A DNA stretch of 64,000 nucleotides from Nonomuraea roseoviolacea subsp. carminata (GTDB taxonomy: Bacteria > Actinomycetota > Actinomycetes > Streptosporangiales > Streptosporangiaceae), in contig NZ_JAMZEC010000001.1 of NCBI RefSeq assembly GCF_024172185.1, positions 7,539,001 to 7,603,000 of the forward strand. Reading direction: 5' to 3'. Below, one piece after another: positions 1 through 7,494 of the stretch. A program made the translations under genes and the position numbers. The notes beneath the pieces are model-generated. The model saw only the letters and a list, made by a program, of their open reading frames with translations. It was not told the DNA's origin and made no database searches. Positions within the stretch are counted from its first letter, which is position 1. Each line of letters opens with the position of its first letter.

Positions 1-141
1 GTGGCCGAGGTCACCACCGATGAGGGCGGTGCCTTCGCCAAGGACGTGACGGGCCGTACCGGCGGCTCGTGGCGCGTGCGCTACGAGGGAACCCCGCGCT
101 ACGCCCCGATCCTGTCGCGCATCCACCAGCTAGCCAACTAA
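1..141 (+). CDS. C-terminal end of a secreted-type hypothetical protein (5' end outside window)
   Basis: Frame 1 is open from the first base to a TAA at 139-141 and encodes 46 residues. The tail (GGSWRVRYEG) aligns with the C-terminus of the next gene (SGTWRAVFEG), and the two share the spacing of a preceding V-T-T...G-x-F motif. They are therefore adjacent paralogues, probably secreted beta-sandwich domains with a conserved G-x-W-R core. The GTG at base 1 need not be the start; the gene very probably begins upstream of the window. Function unknown. Confidence 0.6.
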   Translation: MAEVTTDEGGAFAKDVTGRTGGSWRVRYEGTPRYAPILSRIHQLAN

Positions 142-305
142 TTCCGGATAAATAGCTCGAAACACTCATATATCGGGCTATGAAATGAAGAGTCGTTGCA
201 TAACCGTGATCAGCGGATCGCAACTTTTCTTTACCCGATCGCGTCATTCGCGATGACGCGCGCCCGTCCGGACGCGCGTTCCACACGGGGAAGGAAGTTC
301 ATCCG

Positions 306-782
306 ATGATGCGACGACTCGCCGCCGGCCTGGCGGCGGCCGCTCTGGGCGTCACCATGGTGGGGGCGGCCGCCGCCCCCGCGCTGGCCGACCCGGACGT
401 CGACGGCGGCCACACCGTGCTCCGGTTCGACGCGGGCCCCGAGCCCGTCTGGCAGGGCAGGACGCTCTCACTGGACGGCCGGCTCGCGGTGGAGTGCGAG
501 GAGGACTACATCAGCGGCTTCGTCTCCGTCCACCACGCCGACTACTGCAAGGAGTCGGAGTCGTGGCACCGGCTCGGCTGGAAGCGGATCGTGATCCTCT
601 TCCAGCCGGACCGCGGCGGGGACTGGGAGCACGTCGAGACGGTCACGACCGGCCGTGACGGCTCCTTCCACACCAGGGTCCCGGCCTACACCTCGGGCAC
701 GTGGCGGGCGGTCTTCGAGGGCTCCCGCCACCTCGACCCGGCGGAGGCCACGGACTGGGTCAAGGTCGTCGGCCGCCGCTGA
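306..782 (+). CDS. Secreted hypothetical protein, paralogue of the preceding gene
   Basis: 158 residues starting at the first of two ATG codons, with a GGGAAGGAAG ribosome site upstream. Residues 1-28 form a classical signal peptide: MMRR, a long Ala/Gly/Leu core and an ALA-type cleavage site before DPDVDGG. The mature part has two Cys residues (in AVECEE and DYCKES) that could form a disulfide, and a C-terminal G-x-W-R-x-x-F-E-G segment shared with the truncated gene at the window start. The fold looks like an all-beta domain exported to the cell surface. No enzymatic motif is visible. The AT-richer stretch at about 142-240 probably holds its promoter. Expression likely ends at the hairpin at 796-827. 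Confidence 0.75.
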   Translation: MMRRLAAGLAAAALGVTMVGAAAAPALADPDVDGGHTVLRFDAGPEPVWQGRTLSLDGRLAVECEEDYISGFVSVHHADYCKESESWHRLGWKRIVILFQPDRGGDWEHVETVTTGRDGSFHTRVPAYTSGTWRAVFEGSRHLDPAEATDWVKVVGRR

Positions 783-795
783 CGCGCCGCACCGC

Positions 796-827
796 ACCGC
801 CCGGCTCTCTCCTGGGGGCCGGGCGGT
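796..827. terminator. Bidirectional terminator hairpin
   Basis: A perfect 10-bp inverted repeat (ACCGCCCGGC / GCCGGGCGGT, 796-805 and 818-827) with a 12-nt loop lies between two convergent genes. It lacks a strong U tract, as is usual in high-GC actinobacteria. Confidence 0.55.
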
Positions 828-840
828 CGCCTTCCGCGGG

Positions 841-1377
841 TCAGGTCAGCCGGCCCACGTGCGCCAGCGCCTGCTTGAGCAGGACCCCCTGGCCGCCCGT
901 CATCTCCTGCTGCACCATCGGCGAGGCCGCCTCCTCCGGCGTGAACCACACCAGGTCCAGCGCGTCCTGGCGCGGCCGGCAGTCGCCCCGCACGGGCACG
1001 ATGTAGGCCAGCGACACCGCGTGCTGGCGCGGGTCGTGGTACGGCGTGACGTCGGGCGACGGGAAGTACTCCGCCACCGTGAACGGCGCGAGGGAGGCCG
1101 GCAGGCTGGGCAGCGCGACCGGCCCGAGGTCCTTCTCCAGGTGACGCAGCAGCGCGTCGCGCACCCGCTCCTGGTACAGGACCCGCCCGGAGACCAGCGC
1201 CCGGCTCACGGTGCCGTCGGGGGCGATGCGCAGCAGCAGGCCCACGTGGGTCACGATGCCCATGTCGTCCACCCGCACCGGCACGGCGTCGACGTACAGG
1301 ATCGGCATCCGGCCGCGCAGCGACTCCAGCTCCTCGGGAGCGAGCCAACCGGGCGTGGTTTCGGTCATTTCGGTCAT
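841..1377 (-). CDS. Nudix-like protein (DUF4916 family)
   Basis: 178 residues. The start chosen (1377) overlaps the stop of the upstream ATPase gene as ATGA, implying translational coupling; a second ATG lies three codons in. The middle contains a Nudix-box-like helix (about residues 63-87) beginning G-x5-E-x7-R. The following R-E-U-x-E-E-x-G-U signature reads RHLEKDLGP, so the usual metal-binding glutamates are partly replaced. This matches my memory of the DUF4916 group of actinobacterial Nudix-fold proteins of unknown substrate. Hydrolysis of a nucleotide-linked substrate is possible but the degenerate box makes it uncertain. Confidence 0.75.
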   Translation of the reverse strand: MTEMTETTPGWLAPEELESLRGRMPILYVDAVPVRVDDMGIVTHVGLLLRIAPDGTVSRALVSGRVLYQERVRDALLRHLEKDLGPVALPSLPASLAPFTVAEYFPSPDVTPYHDPRQHAVSLAYIVPVRGDCRPRQDALDLVWFTPEEAASPMVQQEMTGGQGVLLKQALAHVGRLT

Positions 1378-2126
1378 CTGTTGATCGTACTGGGCCGCGC
1401 GCGCCCGGCGGGGGAGGCGGGCACGCCGTCGAAGACGATTCCGCCACGGCCGCCCTGACCCGCCGGGCCGTCCATGCCGTCCATGCCGTCCATGCCGTCC
1501 ATGCCGTCCATGCCGCCCAGCAGGTCCGCGGCGCGGCGGTCGATCACCACCGCGCCCGCCGCCGGCGCGGCCGTGCCCGCCCGGGCCCGCGCCAGCAGCG
1601 CCTCCCAGCGGCGGCGGTGGTAGGAGAACGTGCGCGGCGCCACCACCCGGTCGCGGGCCCGCTGACCGGCCAGGGCCGCCTCGGGGGTGGCGTCGAGCAG
1701 CAGCAGGTGGAAGGCCACGCCGCGACGGCGCGCCAGGAGGGCGAACAGGCGCAGGACCACGGGACCGCAGCCGCGGTTGTGCGCGATCACCGGGCCGGCG
1801 GCCAGCCCGCGCCGGATCCGCCAAAGATGGGTGGCGAAGACGACCGCGGTGCGCGCCGGCTTGGGCGCCCACCCAAGAGACCCGGCCCAGCGCAGCCTCG
1901 ACTGCATCGAGTCGATCACCGTCACCCCGCCCGCCACCACGGGCGCCGTCTCGGAGCCGTCCAGCCCGTACAGGCGGCGCAGCAGCGTGCTCTTGCCCGC
2001 GCCGGGGAGACCTGTGAGGATCACCAGCGACCCGGCCGGGTAGCGCAGCGCCCCGGTCTCCACCGGGCCCGGCGAGAGAGGCGGGGGTGAGAGGGGCGAA
2101 GCTGTCCTGCTGGTGTGTCCGGTCAT
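1374..2126 (-). CDS. P-loop AAA/kinase-like ATPase
   Basis: 250 residues from the ATG at 2126. A Walker A motif GLPGAGKST lies near residue 40, followed by a Walker-B-like hydrophobic strand (VTVIDSMQ) and R-rich segments typical of small P-loop kinases that phosphorylate a small molecule or RNA. Near the C-terminus is an in-frame run of five Met-Asp-Gly units encoded by a 9-bp tandem repeat (1468-1512). The stop overlaps the Nudix gene start by four bases. It is divergent from the LacI gene. The longer in-frame extension to 2396 would overlap lacI and is not supported. The exact substrate is not recognisable. Confidence 0.75.
   Translation of the reverse strand: MTGHTSRTASPLSPPPLSPGPVETGALRYPAGSLVILTGLPGAGKSTLLRRLYGLDGSETAPVVAGGVTVIDSMQSRLRWAGSLGWAPKPARTAVVFATHLWRIRRGLAAGPVIAHNRGCGPVVLRLFALLARRRGVAFHLLLLDATPEAALAGQRARDRVVAPRTFSYHRRRWEALLARARAGTAAPAAGAVVIDRRAADLLGGMDGMDGMDGMDGMDGPAGQGGRGGIVFDGVPASPAGRARPSTINR
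1468..1512. repeat. 9-bp tandem repeat, five copies, inside the ATPase gene
   Basis: Five identical copies of CCGTCCATG run without interruption and encode (Met-Asp-Gly)5 on the minus strand. The copy number keeps frame whatever its length, so it could vary between strains without disrupting the gene. Confidence 0.95.
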
Positions 2127-2252
2127 CCGGGGAACCTCCGCGTCCGATCCGTCGCGCGGGGGTGCTCCCGCCTGACTGGCGAACGAAGACCCGGGCGGCG
2201 GGGTTCCGGCAGCGCGCGGATCGCCGTCCGGGACGCGCGCCGGGACCGTTGC

Positions 2253-2266
2253 TGTTAGCGTTATCG
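2253..2266. promoter_or_regulatory. LacI-type operator in front of the lacI-family gene
   Basis: TGTTAGCGTTATCG matches the palindrome TGTTAGC-GCTAACA at most positions. The same box recurs at 5032-5045 and 5099-5112. Lying just upstream of the regulator's start codon, it indicates autoregulation. Confidence 0.65.
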
Positions 2267-2283
2267 GGAAAGGGGTGAGGCGG

Positions 2284-3321
2284 ATGGCCACGGCATCGGA
2301 CGGGGGCGGGCGGCCGCGCAGCAGGCCCGCGGTGCTCGGCGACGTCGCCGCGCTCGCCGGCGTCTCGGCGATGACCGTCTCGCGCGTGCTCAACACGCCC
2401 GACCGCGTGCGCGCCGAGACCCGGGCGCGCGTGCTGGCGGCCGTGCGCGAGCTCGACTACTGGCCCAACTCCGCGGCCCGGCAGCTCGTCACCGGCCGCT
2501 CCGGCGTGCTCGGCGTGGTCAGCATCGACACCACCCTGTACGGCCCGGCCTCCACGCTCTACTGCATCGAGCAGACCGCCCGGCTCAGCGGCTACACCGT
2601 GAGCATCGCCAGCCTGAGCGCGCTCAACCGGCGCTCCATCGAGGAGGGCGTCCACCGGCTGCGCTCGCAGTCGGTCGACGGCGTCATCATCGTCGCCCCG
2701 CACGAGTCGGCCGCCGACGGCCTGCGCCACCTGCCGCCCGACCTGCCGGTGGTCGCGGTCGACGCGGGCGAGGACATCCCGGTGCCGGTCGCCATGGTCG
2801 ACCAGCGGGCCGGCGCCGTCCGCGCCACCCGCCACCTGCTGAGCCTCGGCCACGAGACCGTCTGGCACGTGGGCGGCCCGGCCGACTGGATCGACGCCAG
2901 CGGCCGCATCGAGGGCTGGAAGAGCGTCCTGGAGGCCGAGGGCCGGCCGGTGCCCGAGCCGCTGCGCGGCGACTGGAGCCCCCGCTCGGGTCACCAGCTC
3001 GGGCGGCGGCTGGCCGCCGACCCGTCGGTGACGGCCGTGTTCGTCGGCAACGACCAGATGGCGCTCGGCGTGCTGCGCGCCATGCGCGAGGCCGGGCGGC
3101 GGGTGCCCGAGGACGTCAGCGTGGTGGGCTTCGACGACATCCCCGAGTCGGCGTACTTCTGGCCGCCCCTGACCACCGTGCGGCAGGATTTCCGAGAGGT
3201 CGGCCGGCACGCCTTCCACCTGCTCCTCGACCGCATGGCGGGCGAGGAGGGCGAGACGCGCCGGCTGGTCGAGCCCGACCTGGTGGTGCGGGAGAGCACC
3301 GGCTCCCCGAAGCGCGCCTGA
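2284..3321 (+). CDS. LacI-family transcriptional repressor of the arabinose module
   Basis: 345 residues from the ATG at 2284, which has AGGGG at good spacing; a GTG at 2275 is an alternative that adds three residues. The N-terminus (about residues 17-70) holds a LacI helix-turn-helix with VAALAGVSAMTVSRVLN and a hinge helix ending YWPNSAARQLVTG. The rest is a periplasmic-binding-protein-like effector domain with the typical FVGNDQMALGVLRAM and VVGFDDIPES motifs near the end. It sits next to a GH51 arabinofuranosidase and a sugar ABC transporter, and all three promoter regions carry the same operator. Arabinose or an arabino-oligosaccharide is the probable inducer (inference). Confidence 0.9.
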   Translation: MATASDGGGRPRSRPAVLGDVAALAGVSAMTVSRVLNTPDRVRAETRARVLAAVRELDYWPNSAARQLVTGRSGVLGVVSIDTTLYGPASTLYCIEQTARLSGYTVSIASLSALNRRSIEEGVHRLRSQSVDGVIIVAPHESAADGLRHLPPDLPVVAVDAGEDIPVPVAMVDQRAGAVRATRHLLSLGHETVWHVGGPADWIDASGRIEGWKSVLEAEGRPVPEPLRGDWSPRSGHQLGRRLAADPSVTAVFVGNDQMALGVLRAMREAGRRVPEDVSVVGFDDIPESAYFWPPLTTVRQDFREVGRHAFHLLLDRMAGEEGETRRLVEPDLVVRESTGSPKRA

Positions 3322-3340
3322 GCGGCCGCCCCTCGGGGGC

Positions 3341-3500
3341 CGCCCAGGGCGGGGGTCGGCCCGGGGTGGATCACGGCGGGGTGGGGGTCCGCCCAGGTGG
3401 ATCACGGCGGGGCGGGGGTCCGCCCAGGTGGATCACGGCGGGGCGGGGGTCCGCCCAGGTGGATCACGACGGGCCGGGGTCAGCCCAGGTGGATCACGTT
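3341..3500. repeat. 31-bp tandem array copied from the 3' end of the arabinofuranosidase gene
   Basis: Units begin at 3366, 3397, 3428 and 3459 (three of 31 bp, one of 30 bp), and a final partial unit at 3489 runs into the coding sequence. Each unit contains GGTGGATCACG, which is the complement of the last codons (V-I-H-L) of the gene at 3480-4985. The array fills the space between two convergent genes. It has no spacers, so it is a minisatellite and not CRISPR. Confidence 0.9.
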
Positions 3501-4985
3501 CCACGAGACCGGCGGCAGCAGCACCCGCAGCGGGTCCTGCTCCACGTGCGGGTTGGCGCGCGGCGCCACCCGGTCCGGCTGGTCGGCGGTGTTGCGGGCG
3601 TAGACGTCGGCGTCCGTGAGCGTCGTCGCGCCCGTGACGCGGACGCCGCCCAGCGCCCGCGCGTCGATCTCCAGCGACAGCGGGCCGTCGGTGGAGCGGT
3701 TGACCGCGAACACCGTGACGCCGCCGTCGTCGGCGCGGGTGGCCACCGCGTGCAGCAGCGGCACCTCGCCGTACTCGGCCGTCTCGTACGACGGCGACAC
3801 CGGCTCGACCCGCAGCACCTCGCCCGAGGCGTACCGCGACGCCTGCGCGAACGGGTGGAACGTGGTCTGCCGCCAGGCCCGCCCGCCCGGCTCGGTCATG
3901 ATCGGCGCGATCACGTTGACGAGCTGGGCCAGCGACGCGGCCGTCACCCGGTCGCTGTTGCGCACCAGCGTGATGATCAGCCCGCCGAGGGCGACCGCGT
4001 CGGCCAGGTGGTAGTGGTCCTCCAGCAGCGGCGGCGCGACGGGCCAGTCGCGCGGCGGCTCGGCGGCCTGGTGACGCGACAGGTACCAGATGTTCCACTC
4101 GTCGAAGGAGATGTCGATCCGCTTGCGCGACTTCAGCCTGGCGCCGACGTGGTCGGCCGTGGCGACCACGGACCGGATGAAGTACTCCATGTCGGTCGAG
4201 CAGGCCAGGAAGCTGCCGAGGTCGCCGTCCTTCTCCTCGTAGTAGGCGTGGCAGGAGACGAGGTCGACGACGTCGTAGGTGTGCTCCAGCACCTCCGCCT
4301 CCCACGCGCCGAAAGTCGGCATCGAGGAGCCGGAGCTGCCGCAGGCGACCAGCTCCAGGTCCGGGTCGACCATGCGCATGGCGCGGGCGGTCTCGGCGGC
4401 CAGCCGGCCGTACTCGCGGGCGGTCTTGTGCCCCGTCTGCCAGAAGCCGTCCATCTCGTTGCCCAGGCACCACATGCGGATGTCGTGCGGCTGCTTGGCG
4501 CCGTTGGCGATCCGCCGGTCGGACAGGGCCGTGCCGGACGGGTGGTTGCAGTACTCCAGGAGGTCCACGGCCTCGGCGATGCCCCGGGTGCCCAGGTTGA
4601 CCGCCATCATCGGCTCCACGCCGGCCTTGCGGCACCAGGCCACGAACTCGTCGACGCCGACCTCGTTGGTCTCGGTGCTGTGCCAGGCGAGGTCGAGCCG
4701 GCGCGGCCGCCTCTCGCGCGGGCCGACGCCGTCCTCCCACCGGTAGCCGGAGACGAAGTTGCCGCCGGGGTAGCGGACGGTGCTCACGCCCAGCTCGCGG
4801 GTCAGGTCGAGGACGTCGCGGCGGAAGCCGTCCTCGTCGGCGGACGGGTGCCCGGGCTCGTAGATGCCGGTGTAGACGCACCGGCCGAGGTGCTCGACGA
4901 ACGTGCCGAACGTGCGGCGCCGCACGGGGGCCACGCGGAACGCCGGATCGATGGTGAGGTGGGCCTCGCGGGCAGTGGTGCTCAC
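3480..4985 (-). CDS. Alpha-L-arabinofuranosidase, GH51
   Basis: 501 residues, the usual length of intracellular bacterial GH51 enzymes, which release terminal arabinofuranose from arabinan or arabinoxylan oligomers. Family motifs are present: the N-terminal strand FGTFVEHLGRCVYTGIYEPG, the RYPGGNF segment near residue 71, the acid/base Glu177 in CLGNEMDG and the nucleophile Glu296 in ISFDEWN. No signal peptide is seen, so it acts in the cytoplasm on imported oligosaccharides. It is divergent from the ABC importer at 5249 and convergent with its putative LacI repressor. Its promoter overlaps an operator (5032-5045). Confidence 0.93.
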   Translation of the reverse strand: MSTTAREAHLTIDPAFRVAPVRRRTFGTFVEHLGRCVYTGIYEPGHPSADEDGFRRDVLDLTRELGVSTVRYPGGNFVSGYRWEDGVGPRERRPRRLDLAWHSTETNEVGVDEFVAWCRKAGVEPMMAVNLGTRGIAEAVDLLEYCNHPSGTALSDRRIANGAKQPHDIRMWCLGNEMDGFWQTGHKTAREYGRLAAETARAMRMVDPDLELVACGSSGSSMPTFGAWEAEVLEHTYDVVDLVSCHAYYEEKDGDLGSFLACSTDMEYFIRSVVATADHVGARLKSRKRIDISFDEWNIWYLSRHQAAEPPRDWPVAPPLLEDHYHLADAVALGGLIITLVRNSDRVTAASLAQLVNVIAPIMTEPGGRAWRQTTFHPFAQASRYASGEVLRVEPVSPSYETAEYGEVPLLHAVATRADDGGVTVFAVNRSTDGPLSLEIDARALGGVRVTGATTLTDADVYARNTADQPDRVAPRANPHVEQDPLRVLLPPVSWNVIHLG

Positions 4986-5029
4986 GTGGTCTCGCGCTCC
5001 TGTGGTGCAGACGTGACAAGAATGTCCTG

Positions 5030-5058
5030 ATTGTTAGCGCTATCACGTTGAGCGTCAA
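5030..5058 (-). promoter_or_regulatory. Arabinofuranosidase promoter with LacI operator
   Basis: On the minus strand a TTGACG -35 (5058-5053) is followed after 17 bp by an AACAAT -10 (5035-5030). The near-perfect palindrome TGTTAGCGCTATCA (5032-5045) fills the spacer and overlaps the -10, as expected for repression by blocking RNA polymerase. Confidence 0.65.
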
Positions 5059-5085
5059 GGTCTGTGAGGTATCGGACCCAGGGTC

Positions 5086-5114
5086 TTGACATGCGCATTG
5101 TGACCGCTAACACT
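5086..5114 (+). promoter_or_regulatory. Sugar ABC operon promoter with LacI operator
   Basis: A perfect TTGACA -35 (5086-5091) is followed after 16 bp by a weak TAACAC -10 (5108-5113). The operator 5099-5112 (TGTGACCGCTAACA) matches the 14-bp palindrome at 12 positions and overlaps the -10. A 135-nt leader then precedes the first gene. Confidence 0.65.
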
Positions 5115-5248
5115 CAAGGCACCCTGAACCCGGGCGGCGCCTCCTTGACCCGCCCGCCCGTCACGGACCCTCACCCGCCGATCTCGCGCGCCCTCCGCGC
5201 AGGCGAGATGTTCACGTCACCATCCCCGGCCAGAGGAAGAGACCCATC

Positions 5249-6577
5249 GTGGACGGACCCCCCATCGACCGCCGCAGCCTCCTGGGCGGCGGCCTCGCGC
5301 TCCTCGGCGCGGGCGCCGCCGGCTGCTCCATCCCCGCCGGACTCGGCTCGACCCGGACCCGCGTGCGCTACTGGCACTTCCTCGGCGCCAGCGACGGCAT
5401 CATCATGAACGGCATGGTCCGCGCGTTCGGCGTGGCCAACCCGGGCATCGCCGTGGAGGAGAACGTGCTCGCCTGGGGCGAGCCGTACTACACGAAGATC
5501 GCCATGGCCGGCGCCGGCGGCCGCTCACCCGACCTGGCCACCTTCCACCTGGCCCGCCTGTCCGGCATCGGCGCGGGCCGCATCCTCGACCCGATCGACA
5601 CCGCCCTGCTCGCCGAGAACGGCCTCAAGGCCGCCGACTTCAGCCCGCCCATCTGGGAGCGGGCGCACGTCGGCGGCGAGCTGTACGCCGTGCCGTTCGA
5701 CGCCCACCCCATGGTGCAGTACTACAACACCGACATCTGCGAACGGGCCGGGCTGCTCGGCCCCGACGGCCGCCTGCTGCCGACCGACGGCCCCGAGGAG
5801 CTGCTCGCCGCCCTGCGCAAGGCCAAGGCCGCGCTCGGCGGCAAGCCGCCGCTCGTCTTCGACGCCCTCGGCCTCGGCACGGTCGGCCCCTGGCGGATCT
5901 GGTGGTCGCTCTACCCGCAGAGCGGTGGCACGCTGCTGTCGGAGGACGGCTCCCGGGTCACCCTCGACGACGCCAAGGCGCTCGACGCGCTGCGCCTCAT
6001 GCGCACCCTCGGCGAGGAGGGGCTGTGCGACCCGCGCACCGACTACGGCGCCTCCGTGGCCGCCTTCACCAACGGCCAGGCGGCGTTCCTGTGGAACGGC
6101 GACTGGGAGACCACCGGCCTCAAGCAGCGCGGCACCCCGTTCAGCATGGCCCGCTTCCCGAGCGTCTTCGGCAAGGGCTCGGCCCAGGCCGACTGCCACT
6201 CGTTCGTCCTGCCGCACCAGCGCGAGCGCGACCCCGAGGTCGAGCGCGCCACCTACCGCTTCATCGCCCACCTCGTGAAGAACAGCGCCGACTGGGCCGT
6301 CGCCGGGCACGTCCCCGCCTACCTGCCCACGCTGGAGCGGCCCGACTACCTCGCGCTGCACCCGCAGTCGGAGTACCGCTCGGTCATCACCGAGGTCGCC
6401 CTCGACCCGAGGGCGTGGTTCGCCGGCTCCGCCTCCAGGCTGTGGCTGGAGTTCGGGCAGGCGTTCTCCCCGGTCATCAGCGGCGCCAGCACCCCCGAAC
6501 AGGGGCTCGCCCGGGCCAGGCAGGCGCTGGGCCGGCTGATGGCCGCGCCCAACCCCTTCCCCCCAGAGGAGCGATGA
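5249..6577 (+). CDS. Extracellular sugar-binding lipoprotein of an ABC importer
   Basis: 442 residues from a GTG preceded by AGAGGAAGAG. The N-terminus carries a twin arginine (R8-R9) followed by a hydrophobic stretch and a lipobox GAAGC with Cys26, so it is exported, perhaps by Tat, and lipid-anchored. The body looks like a family-1 solute-binding protein, with a YWHFLGASDG start, a TFHLARLSG segment and aromatic-rich FLWNGDWE. It is the first gene of an SBP-permease-permease operon under the arabinose operator. Arabino-oligosaccharide is the likely ligand, inferred from context only. Confidence 0.88.
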   Translation: MDGPPIDRRSLLGGGLALLGAGAAGCSIPAGLGSTRTRVRYWHFLGASDGIIMNGMVRAFGVANPGIAVEENVLAWGEPYYTKIAMAGAGGRSPDLATFHLARLSGIGAGRILDPIDTALLAENGLKAADFSPPIWERAHVGGELYAVPFDAHPMVQYYNTDICERAGLLGPDGRLLPTDGPEELLAALRKAKAALGGKPPLVFDALGLGTVGPWRIWWSLYPQSGGTLLSEDGSRVTLDDAKALDALRLMRTLGEEGLCDPRTDYGASVAAFTNGQAAFLWNGDWETTGLKQRGTPFSMARFPSVFGKGSAQADCHSFVLPHQRERDPEVERATYRFIAHLVKNSADWAVAGHVPAYLPTLERPDYLALHPQSEYRSVITEVALDPRAWFAGSASRLWLEFGQAFSPVISGASTPEQGLARARQALGRLMAAPNPFPPEER

Positions 6578-7494
6578 TGACCGCCGTCGCCGTCCCCGCC
6601 ACCGCCGCCACACCCGCCGAGCAGGCCCGGCCGCGGCGCCGCTGGACCCAGCACGGGATGCTGTTCATCGCCCCCTTCTTCGCGATCTACCTCGCGTTCC
6701 TCGTCTGGCCGCTGCTCCAGGGCCTGCGGATGAGCCTGTCGAGCGTCAACATCGCCGGCACCAACGACCGCTTCGTCGGCCTGGCCAACTACGCCGAGGC
6801 GTTCGGCGACCCCCGCATGTGGCGCGCGCTGTGGAACACCGTCGTGTTCACCGTGCTCAGCACGGTCCCCCTCGTGCTGCTCGGCCTCGGCCTCGCCCTG
6901 CTGGTGCACAACCTGCGCTTCGTGCAGTGGCTGTGGCGGCTGTCGTTCTTCGGCCCGTTCCTGCTGCCGTCGGCCGTCGTGTCGCTGCTCTGGCTGCAGA
7001 TGATCTACCCGCCGGAGTACGGCCTGATCAACGGCGCCCTCGGCACCGACGTGCTGTGGCTGGGCGACCCGTCCACGGCCATGTGGTCGATGGTGCTGAC
7101 CACCGTGTGGTGGACGGTCGGCTTCAACTTCCTGCTCTACCTCGCCGCGCTCCAGTCGATCCCGGCCCACCTGTACGAGGCCGCCGCGATCGACGGCGCC
7201 TCGGCCTGGCACCGGCTGCGCTCCATCACGCTGCCCCTGCTCGGCCGCACCACCGCGCTGGTCGTCGTGCTCCAGCTCCTCGCCTCGCTGAAGGTCTTCG
7301 ACCAGATCTACCTGATGACCGGCGGCGGCCCCGAGGACTCCACCCGGCCGATCATCGAGTACGCCTACGACGCCGGGTTCACCGGCTACCGCATCGGCTA
7401 CGCCTCGGCCGTCTCCTACATCCTGTTCGCTCTCATCGTCGTCGTCTCCCTGGCGCAGCTGAGGCTGTTCCGCAAGAGCGAGGAGCCGTCATGA
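6577..7494 (+). CDS. Sugar ABC transporter permease (MalF type)
   Basis: 305 residues; two consecutive ATGs (6574, 6577) are possible, and 6577 sits at better distance from AGAGGAG. Six membrane segments are predicted after a basic, Pro-rich N-terminus. The EAA loop reads EAAAIDGASAWHRLRSITLPLL, the docking site for the ATPase. The gene overlaps or abuts the SBP gene stop and ends in an ATGA overlap with the second permease. It forms the heterodimeric channel with the next gene product. Confidence 0.9.
   Translation: MTAVAVPATAATPAEQARPRRRWTQHGMLFIAPFFAIYLAFLVWPLLQGLRMSLSSVNIAGTNDRFVGLANYAEAFGDPRMWRALWNTVVFTVLSTVPLVLLGLGLALLVHNLRFVQWLWRLSFFGPFLLPSAVVSLLWLQMIYPPEYGLINGALGTDVLWLGDPSTAMWSMVLTTVWWTVGFNFLLYLAALQSIPAHLYEAAAIDGASAWHRLRSITLPLLGRTTALVVVLQLLASLKVFDQIYLMTGGGPEDSTRPIIEYAYDAGFTGYRIGYASAVSYILFALIVVVSLAQLRLFRKSEEPS

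Noticed and set aside
841..3405. Very long minus-strand open frame (over 850 codons) and similar long antisense frames, for example opposite metH (43985-47737)
   Set aside because: In GC-rich DNA the frame opposite a real gene stays open by codon bias. These frames give Arg/Pro/Gly-rich translations without motifs, while the alternative frames encode recognisable families.
3366..3489. Possible CRISPR array (31-bp repeats)
   Set aside because: The repeats are contiguous with no spacers and derive from the neighbouring gene. No cas gene is present.
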